Positions 24,022-31,246 of a DNA stretch of 38,191 nt are shown here, in pieces. The DNA is from a virus. Both the position numbers and the translations under genes were made by a program. Every line of letters starts with the position of its first letter. The first letter of the stretch is position 1. The stretch covers positions 1 through 38,191 of the IMG/VR virus record IMGVR_UViG_3300025308_000346. One strand, given 5' to 3'. The notes under the pieces are model-generated. The model searched no databases and was not told the DNA's origin. It saw only the letters and a list, made by a program, of their open reading frames with translations.

Positions 24022-24067
24022 TTTTCAGCTGTATCTGAAAACGGATATTAGTCCGGTCAAACCGGAC
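24022..24067. promoter_or_regulatory. Two inverted repeats between the Q-like gene and the late leader
   Basis: TTTTCAG-CTGTAT-CTGAAAA spans 24022-24041 and GTCCGGT-CAA-ACCGGAC spans 24051-24067. They lie right after the stop of the Q-like gene. On the minus strand TTGACC inside the second repeat could serve as a -35 box, but no good -10 follows at normal distance. Candidate late promoter or antiterminator loading region. Confidence 0.4.
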
Positions 24068-24069
24068 AG

Positions 24070-24633
24070 TCAACACACAGCTTCAACTTCCTGGCAATGA
24101 TCGATATAACCCGACGCGATCAACCGGTCAGAAATCTTTGCCTGCGCCGCGTGCTCCACCGCCCGCAAAGCCGCGGCCACCTTGTTGTTGATTTTGCGGA
24201 CCTGATCAGCCGAGCAACCATACCGGCCACCAAGCATCTCGAACGTCAAACGTTTATCGCCAAAATGCCGCATCGTCAGATCAAGCGCCAGCTTCTCATG
24301 GCATGAACTGGCTGCCCCCATCGCCACACCAGACAACAACACGCAGCACCCCAGCCACTCGGCAGCCGGCGCATCCGCCATGCAGCAAGGACACGCCGCC
24401 ACCCGTTCACTGAACCGTGCCTGCAATGCTGCCGCCTGCACCTTCGGCAGATCCCCGATCAGCCGTTTGATATTGCCGGCCTCGCCCGCACCATCCAGCC
24501 CGACCAACCCCCGGCCAGACCCGATAGACACCGTCCCTGGCACAGAAGCCCCCTTCACAGACGCCTTGAACAAAAAGGCAAACCGCAGCGCCTGACCTAC
24601 CGAATCAAACAAAACATCACCAGCAACAGACAT
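24070..24633 (-). CDS. Putative late-gene regulator, Q-like antiterminator
   Basis: 187 residues starting MSVAGDVLFDSVGQALRFAF. The middle holds a Cys cluster (CPCC at 81-84, CC at 96-97, C111). The C-terminal quarter has an HTH-like segment, FEMLGGRYGCSADQVRKINN (131-150), of the kind seen at the end of phage antitermination (Q-type) proteins. I do not recognise the family with certainty. Position is the main argument: it is the last early gene, directly before a leader with terminators and the terminase gene, as Q is in lambda-like phages. The start at 24633 is chosen because upstream codons lack any protein-like character. Confidence 0.55.
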   Translation of the reverse strand: MSVAGDVLFDSVGQALRFAFLFKASVKGASVPGTVSIGSGRGLVGLDGAGEAGNIKRLIGDLPKVQAAALQARFSERVAACPCCMADAPAAEWLGCCVLLSGVAMGAASSCHEKLALDLTMRHFGDKRLTFEMLGGRYGCSADQVRKINNKVAAALRAVEHAAQAKISDRLIASGYIDHCQEVEAVC

Positions 24634-24716
24634 AAATTTCCCGATCACCCCTGACCGGATACCACACCAAAGCGCGGCGGCCTCTGTGGGCCTGCTCAGC
24701 GCACCACAACCAACAC

Positions 24717-25712
24717 CTACGCGAAATCCACCACCCCGCGGCGATACTCCTCCGCAGACAAACCAGCCAGCGAAAACACCTCCTGCTTCCACAGCCCAAG
24801 AGGCACCCCCGGAGGCGGCGCAAAGCCCAGCTCCTGCGCCTTCAGCTCGATCCCCTTCGCCGTCAGAAACCAAGGCCGGCCATTTGACACCCCTGCAGAC
24901 CGCGCCGCAGGCGCCAAACCCTTCGCAGGCGCACGGCTGCCAGAAGCCGCCCGGAACTGCACCGCATTCACCAACCACTTGCGGAACCTCGCCTGCCAAT
25001 CCGGCGACAACACCGGCCTGCTGCAGCCCAGGTAATACGACACAAAGCCCACCTGCTCCGTCGCCACATCCAGCCCATAGCCCTTAGCCAACGCCACCGC
25101 CTGCTCATCGGCCACAAAATCCACCGGCACGCGAGAGCCACGCGCCGCAGGCCGCGACACAGCACCAGCCTTGCCGCCAACACACTCACGCTTTTTACGG
25201 ATAACCGGACAAGCGGAAGTGTGCCCCTCATCAGCAGCACCACCGTCAACCATCACCCCGGCACCACCCTCAACCGCAACGTTGGCCGCAACCTCCAAAA
25301 CCTTACCAGCACTGGCTTTCCAGCCATTCGAAACCGGCCGCTGAACACCACCGCCAGCCGTACGCTCATTGGCCCCAGATTGGCCCCTCATGTTTTGGAC
25401 AAGCTTATCCGTCAACGCGCAAGGCAACTCGAAAACGAAGTTCCCGCAGTCCACCAGCAAGCCCAGCGAACACAACCGCGCAATCGCAGCCCGCCAACGC
25501 TTGCGCGTCACCGGCGGCGGCGTATGCCGGCCACGCACCGCATCCACCGTCAGCAAGTCACGGAACACCTGCTCCTTCAGACGCGTCACCAAGCCCACCA
25601 CACCGGACGCAAAATCCATCCGGCGGCGCAGCCCCACATACAGCTTAAGCAGATCCCCCGGCTCACCCGCCAGGCAATCCCACTCAGCATCCGTCAACAC
25701 AATAGAAGGCAT
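24717..25712 (-). CDS. Phage replication initiator, O-like / DnaT-like C-terminal domain
   Basis: 331 residues. The N-terminus (~1-100) looks like a winged helix: LTDAEWDCLAGEPGDLLKLY, TRKRWRAAIARLCSLGLLVD. A low-complexity linker of ~90 residues follows. Residues ~195-245, VPVDFVADEQAVALAKGYGL and GFVSYYLGCSRPVLSPDWQARFRKWLVNAV, match the DnaT-like DNA-binding domain found in replication O proteins. It should recruit the host helicase to an origin. An origin would be expected within its own gene, but no clear iterons were seen. The start at 25712 overlaps the previous stop (TGATG). Confidence 0.75.
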   Translation of the reverse strand: MPSIVLTDAEWDCLAGEPGDLLKLYVGLRRRMDFASGVVGLVTRLKEQVFRDLLTVDAVRGRHTPPPVTRKRWRAAIARLCSLGLLVDCGNFVFELPCALTDKLVQNMRGQSGANERTAGGGVQRPVSNGWKASAGKVLEVAANVAVEGGAGVMVDGGAADEGHTSACPVIRKKRECVGGKAGAVSRPAARGSRVPVDFVADEQAVALAKGYGLDVATEQVGFVSYYLGCSRPVLSPDWQARFRKWLVNAVQFRAASGSRAPAKGLAPAARSAGVSNGRPWFLTAKGIELKAQELGFAPPPGVPLGLWKQEVFSLAGLSAEEYRRGVVDFA

Positions 25713-25948
25713 CACCCACCCCGAACAAAAGGCCGCGTCGCCACCCGGCGAACAGCCAAATCCAACCCCAACGCCTGCAAACGCAGCCCCAGCGCCGCCA
25801 TATAGTCATCCCCATACAGCGACCTCAACCGACGCTCCTCGCGGCGCTGCAACTCCAGCCAACCCGCAGCGGACAACGCCGCCAAAAACGTCGCATCACT
25901 TGGCAAACGGCCGCTCTCCTGCAGCCACTCCAACACCACCAGAGTCAT
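25712..25948 (-). CDS. Small early protein of unknown function
   Basis: 78 residues, MTLVVLEWLQESGRLPSDAT followed by a helical, Arg/Leu-rich body (LELQRREERRLRSLYGDDYM). It is tied to its neighbours by a 53-base overlap upstream and TGATG overlap downstream. A copy of the repeated word (AAGGTTGGCCGCA) ends immediately before its ATG. No family recognised; possibly a replication accessory. Confidence 0.65.
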   Translation of the reverse strand: MTLVVLEWLQESGRLPSDATFLAALSAAGWLELQRREERRLRSLYGDDYMAALGLRLQALGLDLAVRRVATRPFVRGG

Positions 25949-26090
25949 TGCGGCCAACCTTGCTATCCAGCAAACGGATCAACGTCTTTAACAAAGCAGC
26001 GCCGGCCGCATGCCGATCATCGGGATGCGCACAACGCACCCGATAAGCCTTACGCTGCAACACCTGCAACACCGGATCAGGCCGGCGCAT
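25896..26090 (-). CDS. Small basic early protein of unknown function
   Basis: 64 residues, MRRPDPVLQVLQRKAYRVRC and then AHPDDRHAAGAALLKTLIRL, with a Gly/Val-rich end. Starts 14 bases inside the CII gene and ends inside the next gene, so the early genes form one coupled chain. The start at 26090 was preferred because the longer upstream frame is an Arg/Trp-rich shadow of CII. Confidence 0.6.
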   Translation of the reverse strand: MRRPDPVLQVLQRKAYRVRCAHPDDRHAAGAALLKTLIRLLDSKVGRNDSGGVGVAAGERPFAK

Positions 26091-26535
26091 GACACACACC
26101 CCGGCGACGCGCCGCGCGCAGCGCACCCGCCAGCGCATGCAAACGCGTAACGTTGGCCGCAATCGCATCCTCGATCGCATCCATCTCCGACGCACTGATC
26201 CGGCCATCTGCCAGCGCAGACGCCACCTGGACGCCCACATCACCATGCGCCTCCATCAGCGACGACAACCCCATCAGCGGCGACACCTCCGAAATCGAAC
26301 CATCGCAAGGCATACACACAAAACCGCACTCGCTCGCAAACGAAAACAGCACTCGGAAATCACCCGACAACTGGCTGATCCGTACTGCAGACAACAACCC
26401 CAACACATGCGTCGGGATATTCGGATTCACCTGGCTGCGCAACGTCGAAGCCGCCATGCCCAGCCGGACAGCCAATGCCTCCGCACCGCCCGGATAGTCA
26501 TGCACCACAGAATGAGCAACATCCAAAACAGACAT
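26077..26535 (-). CDS. cII: Phage regulatory protein CII family
   Basis: 152 residues with the CII family (Phage_CII) signature: MSVLDVAHSVVHDYPGGAEA and LAVRLGMAASTLRSQVNPNI (an HTH), THVLGLLSAVRISQLSGDFR, then FASECGFVCMPCD. Members activate establishment of lysogeny or regulate early genes. The C-terminal half (70-152) is helical. The start at 26535 has GGGAG upstream. It follows a terminator that overlaps the end of cro, so its transcription may need readthrough. Confidence 0.9.
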   Translation of the reverse strand: MSVLDVAHSVVHDYPGGAEALAVRLGMAASTLRSQVNPNIPTHVLGLLSAVRISQLSGDFRVLFSFASECGFVCMPCDGSISEVSPLMGLSSLMEAHGDVGVQVASALADGRISASEMDAIEDAIAANVTRLHALAGALRAARRRGVCHAPA

Positions 26536-26608
26536 GATCGACTCCCGCCAAAACGACCGTGGACGACGCGGCAACCCCGCACCTAGACTCACAGCCAGAT
26601 CAAACAAA

Positions 26609-26633
26609 TAAAAAACGCCCGGCTCAGCCGGGC
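26609..26633 (-). terminator. Intrinsic terminator at the end of cro
   Basis: GCCCGGCT-G-AGCCGGGC on the minus strand followed by GTTTTTTATTTG. The cro stop codon lies within the stem-loop. Confidence 0.85.
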
Positions 26634-26971
26634 AAACCCAAGCCATCAGGGGCATTGGCTTGAAAACTTGAAAGAGACAGCTGCTCGGGAAACCGGGCAG
26701 CCCTCACCCGCACCAGATCGGGCAAGGCTTCAACACCACCGGCATGGCCACACACCAGAACAGCGGCGGACTGCCAAGGGAAATCCGGCGACAACACCTC
26801 GCAGGAAATCCCCGAATGCAGCTCAATTAGCACCGCAAGCGCCGGCGACACCCGGCACTTGCCACGAAGAATCTTGCAAAGCGCAGGCTGCGAAATGCCG
26901 ATCAGCCGGGCGGCAGCAGATTGGCCACCAACCGACTTCACCCATGCCGTGATAACTGAACGAGTATCCAT
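26624..26971 (-). CDS. cro: Cro-like regulator (YdaS-type HTH)
   Basis: 115 residues. The first ~60 form an HTH of YdaS/Cro type: MDTRSVITAWVKSVGGQSAA, ARLIGISQPALCKILRGKCR, VSPALAVLIE. The C-terminal half is unusual for Cro, which is normally below 80 residues; it has no motif I can name. It is divergent from the cI gene and transcribed from a good sigma-70 promoter whose start point falls at or next to the ATG, so the mRNA may be leaderless. The start at 26971 is preferred for that reason and for the fit to the HTH. Confidence 0.85.
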   Translation of the reverse strand: MDTRSVITAWVKSVGGQSAAARLIGISQPALCKILRGKCRVSPALAVLIELHSGISCEVLSPDFPWQSAAVLVCGHAGGVEALPDLVRVRAARFPEQLSLSSFQANAPDGLGLPG

Positions 26972-27054
26972 GGCCGCGATTATACCCAAAGTTATCTAAA
27001 CGGCAATGCCCAATGTTGTTTGACGATAAATAACCTCAGGAATAAGCTGCAGAA
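26972..27054. promoter_or_regulatory. cI/cro divergent promoter-operator region
   Basis: Minus-strand promoter for cro: TTGCCG (27001-27006), 16-base spacer, TATAAT (26979-26984). Plus-strand promoter for cI is weaker: TTGACG (27020-27025), 17-base spacer, TAAGCT (27043-27048). In both cases the start point predicted from the -10 box falls on or beside the ATG. Possible operator half-sites are CCAAAGTTATC (26986-26996) and GATAAATAACC (27025-27035). Both words recur at the 36.1-kb promoter. Confidence 0.7.
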
Positions 27055-27780
27055 ATGACACGACTTGGCGAACACATCAAACTGGCGCGCGAACTGCGCG
27101 GCATGACACAAGCAGAGCTGGCGGCCAAAGTGCCGATCAGCCAGCCCGGCCTGCAAAAAATCGAGGCCGGCGGCACCACGCGCAAAATCCTCGAAATCGC
27201 CAAGGCACTCGGCCTGACCGCCGAACAGCTCAGCAACGGCGACGTCCACCTGCAAAAAGACCCCGCCAGCCAGCCACTCACCGGCAGCCAGGGCAATGCA
27301 GGCATACGGCACATCACCGTCTGGGACAACGAAGACCAGCTCCCGCAGGACGAATACATCTTCCTGCCGGCCATCGACATCAAACTCTCCGCCGGCGGCG
27401 GCTCGCTGGTCTGGCACGTCGATGAAAAAGGTCAGCGGCAGGCCTACACTCGCCGCTGGGCCGATCGCATGAACATCAACCCCGACACCGCCGCCACCAT
27501 GGTCGTCAGTGGCGACAGCATGGAACCGCGCCTGCTCGACGGCGACAGCATCGTTGTCGACTACAGCCAGAACGGCCACATCATCGACGGCAAAGTCTAC
27601 GCCATCGCCCTGGAAGAACAGCTCTTCATCAAACGTCTGTTCAAGGAAGTCGGCGGCGGCATCCGTATCGTCAGCGACAACGACAACAAGCGCATCTACC
27701 CTGACAAGGTGGTACCGCCAGAGCACCTGCACCTGCTACGCATCATTGGCCGTGTGGTGGCCGTCAGCGGCGGCGTGTAA
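27055..27780 (+). CDS. cI: CI-like repressor, XRE HTH plus LexA/S24 peptidase domain
   Basis: 241 residues. HTH at about 5-60 (GEHIKLARELRGMTQAELAA and KVPISQPGLQKIEAG). The S24 domain has an Ala113-Gly114 cleavage site in LSAGGGS, nucleophile Ser155 in SGDSMEPRL and Lys193 in LFIKRLF, so RecA-stimulated self-cleavage and SOS induction are expected. It maintains lysogeny by binding the region just upstream. No ribosome-binding site lies at normal distance from the ATG, consistent with a leaderless maintenance transcript. It ends at a bidirectional terminator. Confidence 0.95.
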   Translation: MTRLGEHIKLARELRGMTQAELAAKVPISQPGLQKIEAGGTTRKILEIAKALGLTAEQLSNGDVHLQKDPASQPLTGSQGNAGIRHITVWDNEDQLPQDEYIFLPAIDIKLSAGGGSLVWHVDEKGQRQAYTRRWADRMNINPDTAATMVVSGDSMEPRLLDGDSIVVDYSQNGHIIDGKVYAIALEEQLFIKRLFKEVGGGIRIVSDNDNKRIYPDKVVPPEHLHLLRIIGRVVAVSGGV

Positions 27781-27795
27781 GCCGATGGCCAGACG

Positions 27796-27829
27796 CAAAA
27801 AAGCCCACTCGGTTGAGTGGGCTTTTTTA
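27796..27829. terminator. Bidirectional terminator between cI and the defence operon
   Basis: GCCCACTC-GGTT-GAGTGGGC with A-run on the left and T-run on the right, so it works on both strands and separates the two convergent units. Confidence 0.92.
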
Positions 27830-27849
27830 CATCATATAATTCAACATCA

Positions 27850-29844
27850 CTACTGAATCATATACTCGCCGTCATTGAAAACAGTAAGGCAACTTTCATC
27901 CAAACCTAAAACAGCCATATCAGCAACAGGAATACTAGTAGCAATAATAACCTGTCCTTTTTCTGAAAATTTTTCTTTTGATTTTTTCAGCAGCGCGATG
28001 AAACTTTCATGGCTTGCTTCATGCTGTCTAGGCTCGTCAAAAACGACAAACCCCCCATGCTTAACCGCATCAAACTCCACACCAAGCTCCATCAATGCCA
28101 GCGTATATGCCCAAATAATTCTAATAGAGTCACTCGCAGAAATATCAGCCACAATATCAAAACCATCCAATTCAGGACGAAAAGTTTGACTGGAGATATC
28201 CAGGGCATGAATGTTCATATTTTTATATGAAAAATCTTGCAGGTTGGCTATTAAGCGCGACTTCAATGCGTCAAAAATTTCTTTTGAGACCCCACCCAAA
28301 TCAGACTTCATTGCAATTTCAAGCGATTCAGATTTTAAATAATGCTCTTTAAAAATCACCTCAGCACTGGCATTTAACTTGTCTCGTTGTGAAATTATTT
28401 TCTGAAAATCTCTTTCTAAGAATCTTAATTCAGCAACCTCTTTGATTTCATTTCCAAAAGCATCTAAATACTTTCTCTCTTCATCTTTAAACGAACCAAT
28501 TAAAACCTCCACTCTCTCCAATTCACTTTGCATTGACCGCCCTTGAACAATGCCAGCCCTCAACTCTTCATTATTGCGACTATTGATAGCATCATAGAAT
28601 TTCTTCTGGTCTTCCAAGTATGCAATATTTTGATCTATGGTCATCGGTTCATAACCATCTTCAACTGGTGTAAAGCTCTCTTGCAACTTGGTGTCACATA
28701 CTGGACAGTTTTTCGTCTCAATATTAATGCCATTTTTAGCGCCAACACTAATCAATCGACGAAGCTGCTTATATCGATCAAGATCATTTTCGAGAGAAAC
28801 AAGTTTCCTATTTATTTTTTTACTCGTAGCTTCGATGTTGTTGTTTTTTTCTGAGAGTGCAAATATTTTTTCTGATATTAGCTGACGCTCTGATATGGCG
28901 GCTTCCAATTCATGCCCAAAACTCCAGCCTTGCAAATCTTGATCAATCTTCCTGATTCTTCTCTGCAAGTTTGATAAATAATCTCCGACCGTAACCCTAT
29001 CTCCATTGCTAACATGATATAAAACACCTAGACGAACATAATCTTCAGAATCTATATCGCAATCAAAATTCACCAACAGGCCATTTAACTCACCCAATGT
29101 CTCAAATGATGACTTAATGCCTTCCCACTGAATTTCAAGTTGCCTTATTGCAACTTTGTATTTTTCAACATCGCCGCGACGACTAAAATCAGAAACACCA
29201 AGACAAAACTCAAGTGCAGTTTTTTTAAGATTTTTTATCTTATAGTAAAGTGGCGCATTGGCTTGTATTTCAGACCACCCCCTTTTTTGCTCGATAAAAA
29301 ACAATGGAAAAATGCATTCCAAATACAAAGGTGCAAGACTGCCATCGAACCTTGGGACCATTGGCAAATTCCAACCAATAAATTTTGCCAACCAGTTATG
29401 AAAACCCAGCTCACTAATAGCAGAACCAACTGACCCTGCCGACTTCAAGAAAAAATCTTGAGCCTCACCTTTAGAAACAACCGTTATTTTATCCGGATTA
29501 CCCTTCACCTCTCGTCGCAAACAAACAATATCACCGTTTTTATTGGATACTTCCAAGTCAACAAATGACCCAACAACAAAAAAACCTTGTTCATTATTGT
29601 TATTCTTGTTCTTATTCAAAAAAATCGCATTTGTAATTGCAGCAGGGAACGGCGCTCGTCTGCCAGGCCCCAATATAGACTCCAACCCTAGCGCATACGC
29701 AATCGAATTAACAAAGGTAGACTTACCAGAGGAGTTCTCAGCACGAATAACATTCAACCCATCATTAAACGGAATGCTTACAGAAAAATTCTTATCTTTC
29801 GTAATCACGTTTATTGAAAGCTTCAGCAATTTCAACCCCAGCAT
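27850..29844 (-). CDS. SMC/Rad50-like ABC ATPase of an ABC-three-component (Lamassu-like) defence system
   Basis: 664 residues. A divergent Walker A lies at 35-43 (AENSSGKST, with Ala in place of the first Gly). Coiled-coil arms cover ~225-375 and ~400-500, with a CPVC hook motif at 380-383 at their tip, as in Rad50. Walker B is GGFVVFDEP (597-605, Asp603/Glu604), preceded by a degenerate signature near ISASDSIRI. Lamassu LmuB / ABC-3C ATPases have this size and plan and are thought to sense phage DNA or replication structures and unleash the effector. GGGGGTGAT lies just before the ATG. It is the last gene of an AT-rich operon and starts 1 base after the middle subunit. Confidence 0.85.
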   Translation of the reverse strand: MLGLKLLKLSINVITKDKNFSVSIPFNDGLNVIRAENSSGKSTFVNSIAYALGLESILGPGRRAPFPAAITNAIFLNKNKNNNNEQGFFVVGSFVDLEVSNKNGDIVCLRREVKGNPDKITVVSKGEAQDFFLKSAGSVGSAISELGFHNWLAKFIGWNLPMVPRFDGSLAPLYLECIFPLFFIEQKRGWSEIQANAPLYYKIKNLKKTALEFCLGVSDFSRRGDVEKYKVAIRQLEIQWEGIKSSFETLGELNGLLVNFDCDIDSEDYVRLGVLYHVSNGDRVTVGDYLSNLQRRIRKIDQDLQGWSFGHELEAAISERQLISEKIFALSEKNNNIEATSKKINRKLVSLENDLDRYKQLRRLISVGAKNGINIETKNCPVCDTKLQESFTPVEDGYEPMTIDQNIAYLEDQKKFYDAINSRNNEELRAGIVQGRSMQSELERVEVLIGSFKDEERKYLDAFGNEIKEVAELRFLERDFQKIISQRDKLNASAEVIFKEHYLKSESLEIAMKSDLGGVSKEIFDALKSRLIANLQDFSYKNMNIHALDISSQTFRPELDGFDIVADISASDSIRIIWAYTLALMELGVEFDAVKHGGFVVFDEPRQHEASHESFIALLKKSKEKFSEKGQVIIATSIPVADMAVLGLDESCLTVFNDGEYMIQ

Positions 29845-29845
29845 A

Positions 29846-30304
29846 TCACCCCCAGATAATAAATTTAACCACTTTATCGGTTAGTTTAGATTTTATGTCT
29901 TGCAAAAACTCTCGCTCAGCCGATGCCACATCAGCTTGTTCAGCCAATTCGACCAAGGACTGCCCCATTGACATCAACTCAACACGCCCACTATTGGACA
30001 TAGAAAAGTAGCCTTTTGCGATACCAATCTGAATAGCCCTATCAACATTACTATCAGGCATCACTTTAGGTGATTCGTCAGAATACCCAAAAAGAAAATC
30101 CTTATATTCATGCCATCTAGCTGGTCTTAAAACCATCCAACTGCCCGCTCTTATTTTTGCTGTTGGCAGGCCGACACCATCCGAACTTAATAACTTCATA
30201 CACAAACATAACATCAACAATCGCCATAGTGGCCGATTCTCAATTGGCACCTCATAACCAGCATCACTGATTACAATTCGAACACTACCATTCATATCAT
30301 TCAT
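29846..30304 (-). CDS. Small middle subunit of the ABC-three-component system (LmuC-like)
   Basis: 152 residues, MNDMNGSVRIVISDAGYEVP, then two helices, and a winged-helix-like part at ~85-125 (NVDRAIQIGIAKGYFSMSNS followed by GRVELMSMGQ). The size, the order effector-middle-ATPase, and the winged-helix pattern fit the middle components of ABC-3C systems, which bridge ATPase and effector. Assignment is by architecture; the sequence family itself was not recognised. It overlaps the effector stop (ATGA). Confidence 0.7.
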   Translation of the reverse strand: MNDMNGSVRIVISDAGYEVPIENRPLWRLLMLCLCMKLLSSDGVGLPTAKIRAGSWMVLRPARWHEYKDFLFGYSDESPKVMPDSNVDRAIQIGIAKGYFSMSNSGRVELMSMGQSLVELAEQADVASAEREFLQDIKSKLTDKVVKFIIWG

Positions 30305-31212
30305 GACAATATAAAATCCATTTTACATTCAGCAATCCATTTTGAAACAAAGCCAATTGAGAATTTCTCGGAATTCTGCATGGATATTTTTTGTCTCAAA
30401 CTACTGACATTAGCCCTATTCTTTTTTAGCAAATCCATTACAAGCTCTGCAGGGTCTTCTTTGGAAAACAACGCATTTGTTTTTAATATATTCAAATTAG
30501 CAGCAACCATATCTGAGATCTCCTTATGCAACTCTGGAAACTCTTCTCGGTATGCCACAATCAAATCCTCTAACACCAGATAGTCACCGATCAAGCTATC
30601 AACCATAGCACCAGGGGATGGTGCAATTTTCCCACACTTTCTAATTAAATTGTTATGAAAATTAGTATTTATAGACTTCCACTGATCTTTTTCTTCTTGG
30701 GTGATCTCGCGTACAGGGAAGTCAATTGCACTTTCGATAAGCATTCTAGCCTTATGCTTCTCCAAAGGATAAGCATCGTCACTTTCAATTCTAACTTTAA
30801 AATTACCTTTATTTATAAATGATGGTGCTTTTTTTAAGAATGTCTTTGTTTTTGTGTTGCAATAACTTATCAAGTCCTTACTGCGCACATTAGGAACCAA
30901 CAATAACCACTGTGTAATAACCAAGCCATCAAGCAACAAGCTTATTCCACTTTCATTTTTAATTAATTTATTAAGATCTTCATTGATTTTATTTTTCACC
31001 CTCTGCTTGTGATCTTCCATGCTACACGAAGGATCTGGAAAGTAGCATTGGAATAATGTCCCATCATCCGCAAAAAACTCTAGCCCATGATCACCACTAT
31101 CAGCATGAGGAACAGAAGTAAAGGATCTAACACCATAGTGTATCCTTAATATTTTCTCGCAATAATTTTCCCAAGCAGTCCCATCCATTGCGTCCTTAAA
31201 AGAAGAACTCAT
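30301..31212 (-). CDS. Putative effector of the ABC-three-component system, restriction-endonuclease-like
   Basis: 303 residues. The N-terminus has a REase-fold pattern: helix with GTAWENYCEKIL (Glu15), then SGDHGLEFF (Asp41, Glu45) and GTLFQCYFPD (50-60). In Mrr/Cap4-like nucleases the last motif reads QxK; here it is Gln55-Cys56-Tyr57, so the catalytic Lys is missing or displaced. The remainder is helical and likely binds the middle subunit and ATPase. The start at 31212 is chosen for GAGGG upstream; a TTG 8 codons earlier is less likely. It would be the nuclease released on infection, if active. Confidence 0.65.
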   Translation of the reverse strand: MSSSFKDAMDGTAWENYCEKILRIHYGVRSFTSVPHADSGDHGLEFFADDGTLFQCYFPDPSCSMEDHKQRVKNKINEDLNKLIKNESGISLLLDGLVITQWLLLVPNVRSKDLISYCNTKTKTFLKKAPSFINKGNFKVRIESDDAYPLEKHKARMLIESAIDFPVREITQEEKDQWKSINTNFHNNLIRKCGKIAPSPGAMVDSLIGDYLVLEDLIVAYREEFPELHKEISDMVAANLNILKTNALFSKEDPAELVMDLLKKNRANVSSLRQKISMQNSEKFSIGFVSKWIAECKMDFILS

Positions 31213-31246
31213 ATCCAACCCTCGCAAACAATTCAAATATTATCAA

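Noticed and set aside
24026-24037. LexA-type SOS box near CAGCTGTATCTG
   Set aside because: The CTGT half-site is not followed by a matching half at proper spacing; it is part of a longer TTTTCAG/CTGAAAA palindrome.
23810-24076. Minus-strand ORF of 88 codons in the late leader
   Set aside because: It crosses the terminators and inverted repeats, lacks a ribosome-binding site and has no protein-like pattern.
27036-27732. Minus-strand ORF opposite cI (246 codons)
   Set aside because: Shadow of the LexA-like repressor; Val/Asp-rich translation without domain.
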